This document shows, one piece after another, positions 25,797 through 33,642 of a stretch of 64,000 bases of DNA (positions are counted from its first letter, which is position 1; each line of letters begins with the position of its first letter). The DNA comes from Streptomyces cavernicola (GTDB lineage: Bacteria; Actinomycetota; Actinomycetes; Streptomycetales; Streptomycetaceae): the NCBI RefSeq assembly GCF_029968035.1, contig NZ_JASCIQ010000038.1, positions 21,652 through 85,651 of the forward strand, read 5' to 3'. The notes below the pieces were generated by a model. It was given only the letters and a program-made list of their open reading frames with translations. It ran no database searches and had not been told where the DNA came from. The position numbers were made by a program, and so were the translations under genes.

Positions 25797-25959
25797 GGCC
25801 GTTCCTCTCAGGTACGTCGACATCGGCGCCCCCGAACCTAGAAGCTCAACCGGACCTGAGGTCAACCTCCAACTCCCGTTCGGATGTGGCTCTTTCGCGG
25901 GGAGCCCGCGGATGATGACGTAGAGGCAGAGTGTCGGGACCGTCTGCCAGGATCCGCCC

Positions 25960-26445
25960 ATGCAATCTCCCAGAGCGGTCGCAATCGTTGCCGACGGTCC
26001 CCGGATCCTGATCATCAAGCGCTACCTGAAGCACGAGGCCTCCGCCGTCTGTGTGATGTGCGAGGACGCTGGACTGTCCGGCCCTGCATGTCCCGGCCAC
26101 CACTACGCAGTACTTCCCGGCGGGGGCGTCGAGGCCGGCGAGACGCACGAAGAAGCCGCGGTTCGTGAGCTGCGGGAGGAGACCACGCTCACCGGGAAGA
26201 TCGACCGCCTCGCTTGGACTGGACGACACAACAGCCGTCCGGCCTCGTACTTCGTCATGCGGGACGTCAGCGGGACTCCGGTGCTCTCCGGTGAGGAGGC
26301 TTTGGTCCACGGCCCCGACAACCACTTCGAACTCATGTGGGCCACTGCCGGGGACTTCGACCGACTGAACCTTCACCCGGCCGATGTCCGGGAACCGCTC
26401 GCACGCCTGCTGGAGCACGACGGATATCGAGGCGGTCGGCCATGA
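25960..26445 (+). CDS. Nudix hydrolase
   Basis: 161 aa. The Nudix box GGGVEAGETHEEAAVRELRE followed by ETTL fits G-x5-E-x7-R-E-x2-E-E with Thr at the usual Gly position. It hydrolyses a nucleoside diphosphate linked to X; the exact substrate is unknown. A Cys/His cluster (CVMCEDAGLSGPACPGHH) precedes the box and is unusual. The last few codons overlap a transposase remnant on the other strand, so the C-terminus (HDGYRGGRP) may have been replaced when that element inserted. Confidence 0.87.
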   Translation: MQSPRAVAIVADGPRILIIKRYLKHEASAVCVMCEDAGLSGPACPGHHYAVLPGGGVEAGETHEEAAVRELREETTLTGKIDRLAWTGRHNSRPASYFVMRDVSGTPVLSGEEALVHGPDNHFELMWATAGDFDRLNLHPADVREPLARLLEHDGYRGGRP

Positions 26446-26600
26446 GGTGACGGGCTGCGCCCTCGATGCTGCCGCTGCCGATCGGCCGGCCGCAAGCCAG
26501 GGCCTGGTCGTAGTGGAGGAAGTCGCGGTCACGGCCGAGGGTCTGAAGCAGGCGTACCTCGTTGGCGATGTGCAGGGCGGACAGCAGCCATCCACCTCGC
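26422..26600 (-). mobile_element. Remnant of an ISKra4-like transposase
   Basis: Reading the minus strand, one frame encodes LLSALHIANEVRLLQTLGRD, RDFLHYDQALACG and then RPIGSGSIEGAARHLMADRL. The last stretch is the conserved catalytic-region motif (G-x-I-E-G-A-x-R-H-L-x-x-D-R) of ISKra4-type transposases. Only about 60 codons remain; no start codon, inverted repeats or target duplication were found. It is a fossil between the Nudix and flavin reductase genes. Confidence 0.7.
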
Positions 26601-26631
26601 CGTACTCCACATCGCAGGCGTCCTCATCTGG

Positions 26632-27282
26632 TCAGCGAGGTGATCCAGGAGAAGCGCCCTGGTCGGGCTGGTCGGCGAGTCGCCCGAACCGGCCCTGGTG
26701 GAACAGCAGGGGCCGGCCGCCCTCCGTCGCGTCCAGCGCGTCCACGCGGCCGACGACGATCAGGTGGTCGCCGCCCGTGTGGACCGCGTGGATCGTGCAG
26801 TCCAGCCACGCCGGTACGCCGGTCAGGCGGGGCGCACCGGAGACCGGGGCGGGTGCGTGCTCGACGCCGGCGAACTTGTCGGCGCCGCTCACCGCGAAGC
26901 CGCGGCACAACTCGCCCTGGTCAGCGCCCAGAACGTTCACGCAGAACGCGCCCGCGCGGGCGATCCGCGGCCAGGTCGTCGACGTACGCGCGACCATGAA
27001 GGCGATCAGCGGCGGGTCGAGGGAGAGCGAGGCGAACGACTGGCAGGCGAAGCCGGCCGGGCCGGTCTCGTCGTCCGCGGCGCGGGCCGTGATCACCGTG
27101 ACGCCGGAGGCGAAGTGGCCGAGCACGCGCCGGAACTCGCCCGGATCGAGCGGCAGCCGCTCGTCGTCGCCGACGGCGCGCAGATCGGGTCGCGGATGCG
27201 AGGGTGCGGGCTCGGCGACCGTGGCGGCGCCGACGGACCTGAGGTATCGGACGGCGGTCTCGGCCATCCCTGCGTGTCCCAT
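26632..27282 (-). CDS. Flavin reductase family protein
   Basis: 216 aa. Flavin_Reduct domain: FRRVLGHFASGVTVITA, FACQSFASLSLDPPLIAFMV, FCVNVLG, and C-terminal HLIVVGRVDALD. These proteins reduce FMN or FAD with NAD(P)H for a partner monooxygenase (HsaB and related components in actinobacterial aromatic and steroid-ring hydroxylation). The oxygenase is not in this window. Start chosen at ATG 27282, which has GAGGAA upstream. The shared operator lies 18 bp upstream, placing the gene in the acyl-CoA regulon. Confidence 0.87.
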   Translation of the reverse strand: MGHAGMAETAVRYLRSVGAATVAEPAPSHPRPDLRAVGDDERLPLDPGEFRRVLGHFASGVTVITARAADDETGPAGFACQSFASLSLDPPLIAFMVARTSTTWPRIARAGAFCVNVLGADQGELCRGFAVSGADKFAGVEHAPAPVSGAPRLTGVPAWLDCTIHAVHTGGDHLIVVGRVDALDATEGGRPLLFHQGRFGRLADQPDQGASPGSPR

Positions 27283-27299
27283 CACGTTCCTCATTGAAA

Positions 27300-27314
27300 C
27301 TGACGCCTCGTCAG
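27300..27314. promoter_or_regulatory. Operator palindrome upstream of flavin reductase
   Basis: CTGACGCCTCGTCAG, perfect 6-bp arms around CCT. It is 18 bp upstream of the flavin reductase start and 37 bp downstream, in transcription order, of the enoyl-CoA hydratase stop, so it gives the reductase its own promoter. Confidence 0.78.
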
Positions 27315-27350
27315 AAGTGAAGATGTGTGCGGCCGGTACTGGTGTGTGGG

Positions 27351-28148
27351 TCAGCGGCCCCGGTACTGCGGTGTGCGGCGCTCCACGAAGCTCGCCACGC
27401 CCTCGTTCGCGTCCGCCGTCGTCATGTTGATCTCCTGCGCCGCCGCCTCCGCCGCGAAGGCCGTACTCCGGTCCCCGTCCAGGGACGCGTTGACCAGCTG
27501 CTTGGTCAGGGCGAGGGCGCGCGTCGGCCCCTGCGCGAGCCGCTCGGCCCAAGCCTGCGCCGTCTTCTCCAGCTCGTCCGCCGCCACGACCCGGTTGACG
27601 AGCCCGAGCCGCTCGGCCTCCGTCGCGCTCAGGGCGTCGCCGAAGAACATCAGCTCCTTGGCGCGCTGCGGGCCGATCAGCCGGGGCAGCAGGTAGGCGC
27701 CGCCGCCGTCCGGCACGAGCCCGCGGCGTACGAACACCTCGATGAACTTGGCCTGCTCGGCGGCGATGACGAGGTCGCAGGCGAAGGCGAGGTGCGCGCC
27801 GATGCCGGCCGCGGTGCCGTTCACGGCGGCGATCACCGGCTTCTCGCAGTCCAGGATCGCGGCGATGAAGCGTTGGGCGCCGTTGCGGATGGTGCGGGCG
27901 ACGTCGCCCGGCACGCGCTCGGCGGGCGCGGGCCCGCCTCGCAGGTCAGCTCCCGCACAGAAGCCCTTGCCGGTGGCGGTGATGAGGACGGCGCGGATGT
28001 CGGGGTCGGCGGAGGCGTCGGCGAGGAGGGCGATGAGTTCTTCTCGTTGGTCCCAGGTGAGGGCGTTCATTGCTTCGGGGCGGTTGAGGGTGAGGTGGGT
28101 GATGTGGTCGGTGGTGGTGTGGAGGATGTCGTTGGTGTCGCTGGGCAT
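27351..28148 (-). CDS. Enoyl-CoA hydratase/isomerase family protein
   Basis: 265 aa from ATG 28148 with GGAG upstream. Crotonase fold: LNRPEAMNALTWDQREEL, oxyanion-hole segments GKGFCAGADLRGG and VNGTAAGIGAHLAFACDL, then VRRGLVPDGGGAYLLPRLIG with catalytic-region Gly/Asp residues as in PaaG/EchA isomerases. It hydrates or isomerises an enoyl-CoA. It is followed by the flavin reductase gene on the same strand after 68 bp containing a separate operator; a dispersed repeat separates it from the synthetase gene upstream. Confidence 0.92.
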   Translation of the reverse strand: MPSDTNDILHTTTDHITHLTLNRPEAMNALTWDQREELIALLADASADPDIRAVLITATGKGFCAGADLRGGPAPAERVPGDVARTIRNGAQRFIAAILDCEKPVIAAVNGTAAGIGAHLAFACDLVIAAEQAKFIEVFVRRGLVPDGGGAYLLPRLIGPQRAKELMFFGDALSATEAERLGLVNRVVAADELEKTAQAWAERLAQGPTRALALTKQLVNASLDGDRSTAFAAEAAAQEINMTTADANEGVASFVERRTPQYRGR

Positions 28149-28189
28149 GGGGGCTCCTGTGGGTGCTCGGGTGCGGGTCGTGTGCGCCT

Positions 28190-28450
28190 GCGGCGGCCTC
28201 TGTTCCCCACCCCGCCCCTTCCCGGCTGTGTCCGATATGCGGCTGCCGCCGCGTGGCTGCCGTCGGCTCCTGGGGGCCAGCCCCCAGACCCCCTCCCCCA
28301 AGCTCTCGGCTGCGCTCGAGCAGGGGGGGACCCCCATCTCAAACGCCGCAGGGGCTGTTTTTTAGGGGGGCGGGGAACTGCGCGACCAGCCACGATGGCG
28401 TGGCAGTCGAACGACGGCCGGGGAACGGGGCGCAGCCCCGGAGCGGGGTC
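28190..28450. repeat. Dispersed GC-rich intergenic repeat, copy 2
   Basis: Holds GGGGGCCAGCCCCC near 28275, a CTCAAACGCCGCAGGGGCT module near 28338 with a T-run at 28358-28363, and a variant core GGGGGCGGGGAACTGCGCGA ending at 28385, followed by CCAGCCACGATGGCGTGGC. It occupies the whole gap between two leftward genes. No gene is present. Confidence 0.7.
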
Positions 28451-28460
28451 CAGGGAAAGT

Positions 28461-30710
28461 TCAGCGGCAGACGGCCAGGGCGTCCAGGGCGACCGCGCCC
28501 TGGCCTCGGGGGAGGACCATCAGTGGGTTGATGTCCAACTCGGAGAGATCGTCGCCGAGTTCGAGCGCCATCCGCTGCACCCGAAGCACCACCTCGACGA
28601 GGGCGTCGACGTCCACCGGGGGCCCACCCCGTACGCCCTCCAGCAGCGCCCGCCCCCGTAGCTCGGAGAGCATCGCCCGCGCCTGGTCCTCGCCGAACGG
28701 CGGCACGCGGACCGCCGCATCGTTCAGGACCTCCACGAGCACCCCGCCGAGCCCCACCGTCACCGTCGGCCCGAAGAGCTCGTCCTGGGTGACCCCGACG
28801 ACCATCTCGACGCCCCGCTCCACCATCTGGCAGACGAGGACCCCGTCCAGGTCGATGCCCTCGTACCGGGCGATGTCGGTCAGCTCGCGGTACGCGTCCC
28901 GGACCTGGCTCGCCGAGGTCAACCCGACCTTGACCAGGCCGAGTTCGGTCTTGTGGGCGATGCGCGCGCCGGACGCCTTCATCACCACCGGGTAGCCGAC
29001 CTGGCCCGCCGCCCGCACCGCCGCAGCGGCGCTCGTCACGAGCTGCTCGCGCGGCACCCGTATCCCGTACGCCCGCAGCAGCTGCTTCGCCGCGTGCTCG
29101 CTCAGCTGCTGGCCCGGCCGCATCAGCGACTGCGCCTTGCGGTACGAGGGGGACGGCGTGCGCGGCGCGTCCGTGAAGGGGGAGCGGTAGTCGGCGGTGA
29201 AGCGGTGGTGGTCCAGGTAGGCGCGTACGGCCGTGATGCAGTTCGCGAACGTACGGAAGGTGGCGACGCGGGACGAGCCGAGCAGGGTCTCGCGGTACGC
29301 GGCCTCCGTGCCGACCGGGGAGCCCCAGACCACGCACACCAGCTTGTCGGTGCGCTCGGCCGCGTCCACCAGGTCCTGGGCGAGCTTGTCGCTCATGGGC
29401 GGGAAGGGGCCGGTGATGGGGCAGATCAGGACGCCGACGTCCGGGTCGTCCAGGATCGCGTCGATGATCTTCGGGCCGCGCCAGTCGCCGACCGGGTGGC
29501 CGCCGTTGTCGACGGGGTTGGCGACGTTCAGGTACTCCGGTATCCACTGGTGCAGCTCGTCCTGCTTGGCCTGCGAGAGCGTCGGCAGGCGCAGGCCCGC
29601 CTCCGTGGCCAGGTCGGAGAAGTGCGCGCCGGTGCCGCCGGAGATGGAGTAGACGACCACCCCGTCCGCCTGCGGTTTGCGCGCCCGCGCCAACAGGGTT
29701 GCGGTGTCCTGGAGTTCGTCGAGCCCGTCGACGCGGATCACGCCGAACTGCCGCATCGCCGCGTCCACCACCGTGTCCGCGCCGGTGAGCTTGCCGGTGT
29801 GCGAGGCGGCCATCCGCGCGCCCGTCTCCGTACGCCCCACCTTGACCGCCACCACCGGCACCCCGCGCTTCGCCGCGTGATCGGCGGCGAGCAGGAAGGA
29901 ACGGCCGTCCTTCAGGCCCTCCACGTAGCAGGCGATGGCGCCCACGTCCTGCTGGTCCGCGAAGTACGAGAGGAAGTCCGAGGTCTCCAGATCGGCCTCG
30001 TTGCCGGTGGGCGCCCAGTGCGAGAGGCGTACGCCGAGCTCCTGCAGGGTGTAGACCGGCCGGCCCTGGTGCCCGGACTGGGTGATCAGAGCGATCGCCG
30101 GGCCTTCCAGGTCGTCGCGGAACTTCTCGAAGGCGTTGAGGTTGGTGTTGGGGCCGAGCAGGCGGATCCCGGAGCGTTCGACGGCGGCGGCGAGGCGGGC
30201 CTGCGCCTGCGCGCCCTCCTCGCCGGTCTCGGCGAATCCGGAGGCGAAGGCGACCGCGAACTTCACCTTGGCCTCGGCGAGTTGCTCCACCACGGGGAGC
30301 GGGTCGCCGACGAGCAGCACGGCCAGGTCGACCTCTTCCGGCAGGTCGGCGACGGACGGTGCGCAGGGCCGGCCGAAGACGGTCTCGCGGGTCGGGTGCA
30401 CGGGGTGGATGCGGGCCCCGACCCGCTCGGCCCAGGCGATCAGCTGTCGCGTGATGCCGGTGTTGGGCCGCCCCTCGGCGTCGGACGCGCCGACGACGGC
30501 CACGGACTCGGGCCGGAAGAAGCGGTCCAGGTCGGGGACGTCGGCGTGCAGGGGGCGGCCGCTGACGTCGAGGTCGAGGGGGGTTCCCTCGGCCCCGCCG
30601 CCCGGCCCGTGTGCGGTGCCGTGCACGGCGGGCGCGGGGCGCTCGCCGCAGGCCACGACTCGGGCGGGGCGGGGGTTGGTGGTGAGGGTGCCGTGAGTCG
30701 ATCCAAGCAT
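28461..30710 (-). CDS. NDP-forming acyl-CoA synthetase (fused alpha/beta)
   Basis: 749 aa. Fused subunits of the ADP-forming acetate/acyl-CoA ligase superfamily. CoA-binding domain from about residue 65 (FRPESVAVVGASDAEGRPNT), succinyl-CoA-ligase-like flavodoxin domain (ALITQSGHQGRPVYTLQELG; ARMAASHTGKLTGADTVVDA), and a C-terminal ATP-grasp domain from about residue 530 (LSEHAAKQLLRAYGIRVPRE, YPVVMKASGARIAHKTELG). It makes acyl-CoA from acid, CoA and NTP, or the reverse. Two operator palindromes lie 44 and 68 bp upstream of the start. The first 50 residues are Pro/Ala/Gly-rich and may not all be translated. Confidence 0.88.
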   Translation of the reverse strand: MLGSTHGTLTTNPRPARVVACGERPAPAVHGTAHGPGGGAEGTPLDLDVSGRPLHADVPDLDRFFRPESVAVVGASDAEGRPNTGITRQLIAWAERVGARIHPVHPTRETVFGRPCAPSVADLPEEVDLAVLLVGDPLPVVEQLAEAKVKFAVAFASGFAETGEEGAQAQARLAAAVERSGIRLLGPNTNLNAFEKFRDDLEGPAIALITQSGHQGRPVYTLQELGVRLSHWAPTGNEADLETSDFLSYFADQQDVGAIACYVEGLKDGRSFLLAADHAAKRGVPVVAVKVGRTETGARMAASHTGKLTGADTVVDAAMRQFGVIRVDGLDELQDTATLLARARKPQADGVVVYSISGGTGAHFSDLATEAGLRLPTLSQAKQDELHQWIPEYLNVANPVDNGGHPVGDWRGPKIIDAILDDPDVGVLICPITGPFPPMSDKLAQDLVDAAERTDKLVCVVWGSPVGTEAAYRETLLGSSRVATFRTFANCITAVRAYLDHHRFTADYRSPFTDAPRTPSPSYRKAQSLMRPGQQLSEHAAKQLLRAYGIRVPREQLVTSAAAAVRAAGQVGYPVVMKASGARIAHKTELGLVKVGLTSASQVRDAYRELTDIARYEGIDLDGVLVCQMVERGVEMVVGVTQDELFGPTVTVGLGGVLVEVLNDAAVRVPPFGEDQARAMLSELRGRALLEGVRGGPPVDVDALVEVVLRVQRMALELGDDLSELDINPLMVLPRGQGAVALDALAVCR

Positions 30711-30753
30711 CGCTGAGGCCCGCCTCCTGGGTGCTGCGGTGTCGGTTCGTGAG

Positions 30754-30768
30754 CTGACGCTCTGTCAG
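30754..30768. promoter_or_regulatory. Operator palindrome, proximal of a tandem pair
   Basis: CTGACGCTCTGTCAG with perfect 5-bp arms, 44 bp upstream of the NDP-forming synthetase start. Its centre is exactly 24 bp from that of the next site. Confidence 0.75.
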
Positions 30769-30777
30769 ATTACTTAA

Positions 30778-30792
30778 CTGACGGCGTGTCAG
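30778..30792. promoter_or_regulatory. Operator palindrome, distal of a tandem pair
   Basis: CTGACGGCGTGTCAG with perfect 5-bp arms. It is spaced 24 bp centre-to-centre from the proximal site, a spacing that would allow two dimers on similar faces of the helix. Confidence 0.75.
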
Positions 30793-30824
30793 GAAGGTTT
30801 GTGCGGGGTGGAAATGGGGGCGGG

Positions 30825-31050
30825 CTTTCTTTTCTTTCCCCTCCCCGCCCCTTCCCGAATACTCCGGGGCTCCGCCCCGGCCCCGGCCGTCGTTCGGCTG
30901 CCGCGCCGCCGTGGCCGCTAGCGCAGTTCCCCGCGCCCCTGAAAAGCCGGCCCCTGCCGGGCTGATCCCGCCTCACCCCGCAAAAGCCAGCCCCTCCGGC
31001 GCTTGGGGAGCGGGGTCCGGGGCGGAGCCCCGTGCGGTGACCGGCCCGGC
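30825..31050. repeat. Dispersed GC-rich intergenic repeat, copy 3 (inverted)
   Basis: Carries CCGCCCCTTCCCGAA near 30847, GGGGCTCCGCCCC near 30868, and the core in the opposite orientation (GCGCAGTTCCCCGCGCCCCT) at 30921-30940, plus a GCCCCTCCGGCGCTTG module near 30990. It lies between divergent genes. No gene is present. Confidence 0.7.
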
Positions 31051-31098
31051 CCGCCCCTTGCGCACCACTGCCGCCGACCGTAGAACTGAACCACCGAA

Positions 31099-31113
31099 CT
31101 GACGTACCGTCAG
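31099..31113. promoter_or_regulatory. Operator palindrome upstream of DoxX gene
   Basis: CTGACGTACCGTCAG with perfect 6-bp arms around TAC. It ends 22 bp before the DoxX start codon, the same spacing as at 59444-59458. Confidence 0.78.
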
Positions 31114-31134
31114 AAACGGATGAGGGGACGGGAC

Positions 31135-31587
31135 ATGCAGACGATCTGGATCAGCGGCGCCGAATGGCTCGCCGTGCTCCGCATCGGGCTCGGCCTGTGG
31201 TGGCTGGAGAGCTGGCGGCACAAGGACAAGAAGGGCTGGTTCGAGCGCGGTACGGGCATCGCCTGGGCCGCCGACGTCGCGGGCAAGCACAAGTGGGGGG
31301 CCGTGAAGAGCGGCTTCGAGGCGGTCGTCGCGCCCCGCCCCAAGGTCATGGCGTACGTCGTCGTGTACGCCGAACTCGCCCTCGGGCTCGGCCTGATCCT
31401 CGGCGTCCTCACGCCGATCGCCCTCGTCGGCGGGCTGCTGCTCAACCTGCTCTACCTCGTCCTGATGATCCACGACTGGGCCGAGCAGGGGCAGAACGCG
31501 ATGATGGCGCTGATCTCCTTCGTCGCCCTCCTCGGCATGTCCTGGCAGACCTGGTCACTCGACTCCGCGATGGGAATCTTCCTGTGA
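31135..31587 (+). CDS. DoxX-family membrane protein
   Basis: 150 aa with four hydrophobic segments: about residues 9-27 (WLAVLRIGLGLWWLESW), 75-95 (AYVVVYAELALGLGLILG), 98-118 (LVGGLLLNLLYLVLMI) and 126-140. Between helices 1 and 2 is a basic loop (RHKDKKGWFERG). DoxX-like proteins are quinone-linked or redox-associated membrane subunits of uncertain function. GAGGGG lies upstream of the ATG. Translationally coupled (GTGA overlap) to the zinc-ribbon/OB-fold gene, and the pair lies behind the shared operator. Confidence 0.85.
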   Translation: MQTIWISGAEWLAVLRIGLGLWWLESWRHKDKKGWFERGTGIAWAADVAGKHKWGAVKSGFEAVVAPRPKVMAYVVVYAELALGLGLILGVLTPIALVGGLLLNLLYLVLMIHDWAEQGQNAMMALISFVALLGMSWQTWSLDSAMGIFL

Positions 31588-32036
31588 CGCCGACCTCCGC
31601 GCCTTCCGGCGCGCCCGCCGCCAAGCCGTCCGCCCCCCGCTTCGACCTCCCCGAGCCCGACGCGTTCACGCAGGCCTACTGGGACGCGGCCGCCGAGCGG
31701 AAGCTGCTGCTCCGGCACTGCGGGGCGTGCGGACGCAGCCACCACTACCCGCGCGAGTTCTGCCCGCACTGCTGGAACGACACCGACGTGCGCTGGGTCG
31801 AGGCCGAGGGCGCCGCCACGCTCTACACCTGGTCCGTCGTGCACCGCAACGACCTGCCGCTCTTCGGCTCCCGCACCCCCTACGTGGCCGCCGTGGTCGA
31901 CCTCGCCGAGGGCCCCCGCATGATGACCGAGGTCGTGGACTGCCCCGAGGAGCGGCTGCGGGTCGGCATGGACCTTGAGGTGACCTTCCGTACCGAGGGA
32001 GAAACGGTGGTGCCCGTGTTCCGGCCGCGCGGTTGA
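31584..32036 (+). CDS. Zinc-ribbon / OB-fold (DUF35) protein
   Basis: 150 aa from a GTG overlapping the DoxX stop. Zinc ribbon C-x2-C-x10-C-x2-C in HCGACGRSHHYPREFCPHC (about residues 48-66), then an OB-fold (ATLYTWSVVHRNDLPLF, YVAAVVDLAEGPRMMTEVVD). DUF35 proteins bind acyl-CoA and pair with SCP-x/thiolase-like partners, as in steroid side-chain retro-aldolases. The nearest thiolase-like gene behind the same operator is at 36416-37588, which may be its partner in trans. Confidence 0.87.
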   Translation: MTPTSAPSGAPAAKPSAPRFDLPEPDAFTQAYWDAAAERKLLLRHCGACGRSHHYPREFCPHCWNDTDVRWVEAEGAATLYTWSVVHRNDLPLFGSRTPYVAAVVDLAEGPRMMTEVVDCPEERLRVGMDLEVTFRTEGETVVPVFRPRG

Positions 32037-32044
32037 ATGGCCGG

Positions 32045-32605
32045 GTGACGAACCGCCTGGACCGCACCGAACTCCGTGGCGCGGGGCTGCGCCTGCGCCC
32101 CTGGGACCCGAGCTCCGCCGACGATGTGGCGGCCTATCTGAAGGGGGTCGCCGACCCCGAGTTCCGGCGCTGGAACAACCCGGCGCGGCACATCGACGAC
32201 CTCGGCACGGCCCGCCTCGCGCTGCGTGAGCGGGCCCGGCAGTGGGAGGCGGGCACGGAGGGCGGGTTCTGCGTCACGGACGCGGCGGACGGCACGGTCC
32301 TCGGCCACGTCAGCCTGAAGTCCCCGTACTGGCCGAACCGTTCGGCCGCCGTCGGCTACTGGGTGCTGCCCGAGGCTCGCGGCCGCGGCGTCGCGTCCCG
32401 CGGGCTCGCCCTCGTCACCGACTGGGCCTTCGTCCTCGGCCTGCACCGCCTCGCCCTCGACCACGCGCTCGGCAACACCGCCTCCTGCCGTGTCGCCGAG
32501 CGCTGCGGATTCGCCTACGAGGGCACGCTCCGCGACGCCCACCGCAACGCGGACGGCACGTTCCAGGACGCCCATCTGCACGGGCGGCTCGCCTCGGACA
32601 GGTAG
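32045..32605 (+). CDS. GNAT-family N-acetyltransferase
   Basis: 186 aa. RimJ/RimL-type GNAT: AGLRLRPWDPSSADDVAAY, acetyl-CoA loop VLPEARGRGVASRGLALV and C-terminal NTASCRVAERCGFAYEGTLRD. Acceptor unknown. GTG 32045 used; a TTG 12 bp upstream overlaps the stop of the preceding gene. It is probably an independent gene reading through from the DoxX operon. Confidence 0.82.
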   Translation: MTNRLDRTELRGAGLRLRPWDPSSADDVAAYLKGVADPEFRRWNNPARHIDDLGTARLALRERARQWEAGTEGGFCVTDAADGTVLGHVSLKSPYWPNRSAAVGYWVLPEARGRGVASRGLALVTDWAFVLGLHRLALDHALGNTASCRVAERCGFAYEGTLRDAHRNADGTFQDAHLHGRLASDR

Positions 32606-32648
32606 GGCGAGGCCCCGTGGCGGAGGGGCTTCCCGGCCGGCACGCCTC

Positions 32649-33329
32649 TCAAGGCCAGAGCAGTCCCGTCACCCAGCGGTCGCCCTGCCGCTCGTACCGC
32701 AGTCGTACGTGCCGGCGGCGGGCGTCGCCCTGGAAGAACTCGACCTCGTCGGCGGCCAGTTCGTAGAGCGTCCAGGTGGGCGCTTCGGCGTCCGGCTCGC
32801 GTCCGGCCCGTTCCCAGGCGGCCGTCGACGCGGCCGCCAACTCGGCCAGGGAGTCCAGGGGTTCGCTCTGCCGGCCGACGAGGGCCGCGGCGAGTGCGCC
32901 GATGGAGCGGGCGTGCAGGTCGGCACTGGCCTCGGCGGGCGGGGCCGCCGTCACCGTGCCGCGGACGCGGACCTGGCGGCCGAGCGCCGCCCAGTAGAAG
33001 TGCAGGGCCGCCCGCGGCCGGGCGGCGAGCTGGCGGCCCTTGCGGCTGCCGGAGTGCGAGGCGAAGTGCCAGGCCCCGTCGGCCGCGCCGTGCAGCATCA
33101 GCGTGCGGACGTCGGGCAGCCCGTCCGCGTCGACCGTGGCGAGCTGCATGGTGTGCGGCTCGGGCTGCCCGGCGGCGCAGGCGTCGGCGAACCACGCGTG
33201 GAACAGCCCCGTGGGCTCGGCGGGCGCGGACTCCGGGTCGAAGCCCGGCAGGTCGACGTCCCAGACGCGCTGGGACCTGAGCAGGGTGTCGAAGGCCTGG
33301 CGGCCGGCTTCGGTGCTCGCTTCGTTCAT
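32649..33329 (-). CDS. Pyridoxamine 5'-phosphate oxidase family protein
   Basis: 226 aa. FMN-binding split-barrel: MQLATVDADGLPDVRTLMLH, HFASHSGSRKGRQLAARP, and a C-terminal dimerisation region ending VRLRYERQGDRWVTGLLWP that matches the PNPOx C-terminal domain. The segment RSIGALAAALVGRQSEPLDS resembles PdxH. It oxidises pyridoxamine/pyridoxine phosphate or a related flavin-dependent substrate. The start at MNEASTEAGR was chosen because upstream codons lack bias. Confidence 0.85.
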   Translation of the reverse strand: MNEASTEAGRQAFDTLLRSQRVWDVDLPGFDPESAPAEPTGLFHAWFADACAAGQPEPHTMQLATVDADGLPDVRTLMLHGAADGAWHFASHSGSRKGRQLAARPRAALHFYWAALGRQVRVRGTVTAAPPAEASADLHARSIGALAAALVGRQSEPLDSLAELAAASTAAWERAGREPDAEAPTWTLYELAADEVEFFQGDARRRHVRLRYERQGDRWVTGLLWP

Positions 33330-33441
33330 ACGGTGATTCTCGCCGTACCCACAGCTCGCCGCCCGGCTCGTACCGGTACCGGATCGGCAGGGTGTGGGCG
33401 CCGCCCACACCTCCGCCGAAGGCGGGTTCTCCCCGAGCCCC

Positions 33442-33642
33442 TCAGAACTGCGCGGTTTTGACGCCGGTCACGAAGGCGGTGAAGGCGTCGGTGGTGAGGG
33501 TGAGGGTGGGGCCGGTCGGGGCCTTGCTGTCACGGACGGGGACCACGCCGTGTGCGGGGGCGAGGTTGGTGGCGACCTCCACGCAGTTGCCGCCGTTTTC
33601 GCTGTACGAGGACTTGAACCAGCGGGGGGATTCGGTCGTCAC
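33442..33642 (-). CDS. DUF397 protein
   Basis: 66 aa from a GTG overlapping the regulator stop by 4 bp (GTGA). Family hallmarks are RWFKSSYSENGGNCVEVA, VPVRDSKAP, and the C-terminal AFTAFVTGVK. DUF397 genes accompany Scr1-type helix-turn-helix regulators in dozens of copies per Streptomyces genome; such pairs have been linked to developmental regulation. The molecular role is unclear. Confidence 0.93.
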   Translation of the reverse strand: MTTESPRWFKSSYSENGGNCVEVATNLAPAHGVVPVRDSKAPTGPTLTLTTDAFTAFVTGVKTAQF

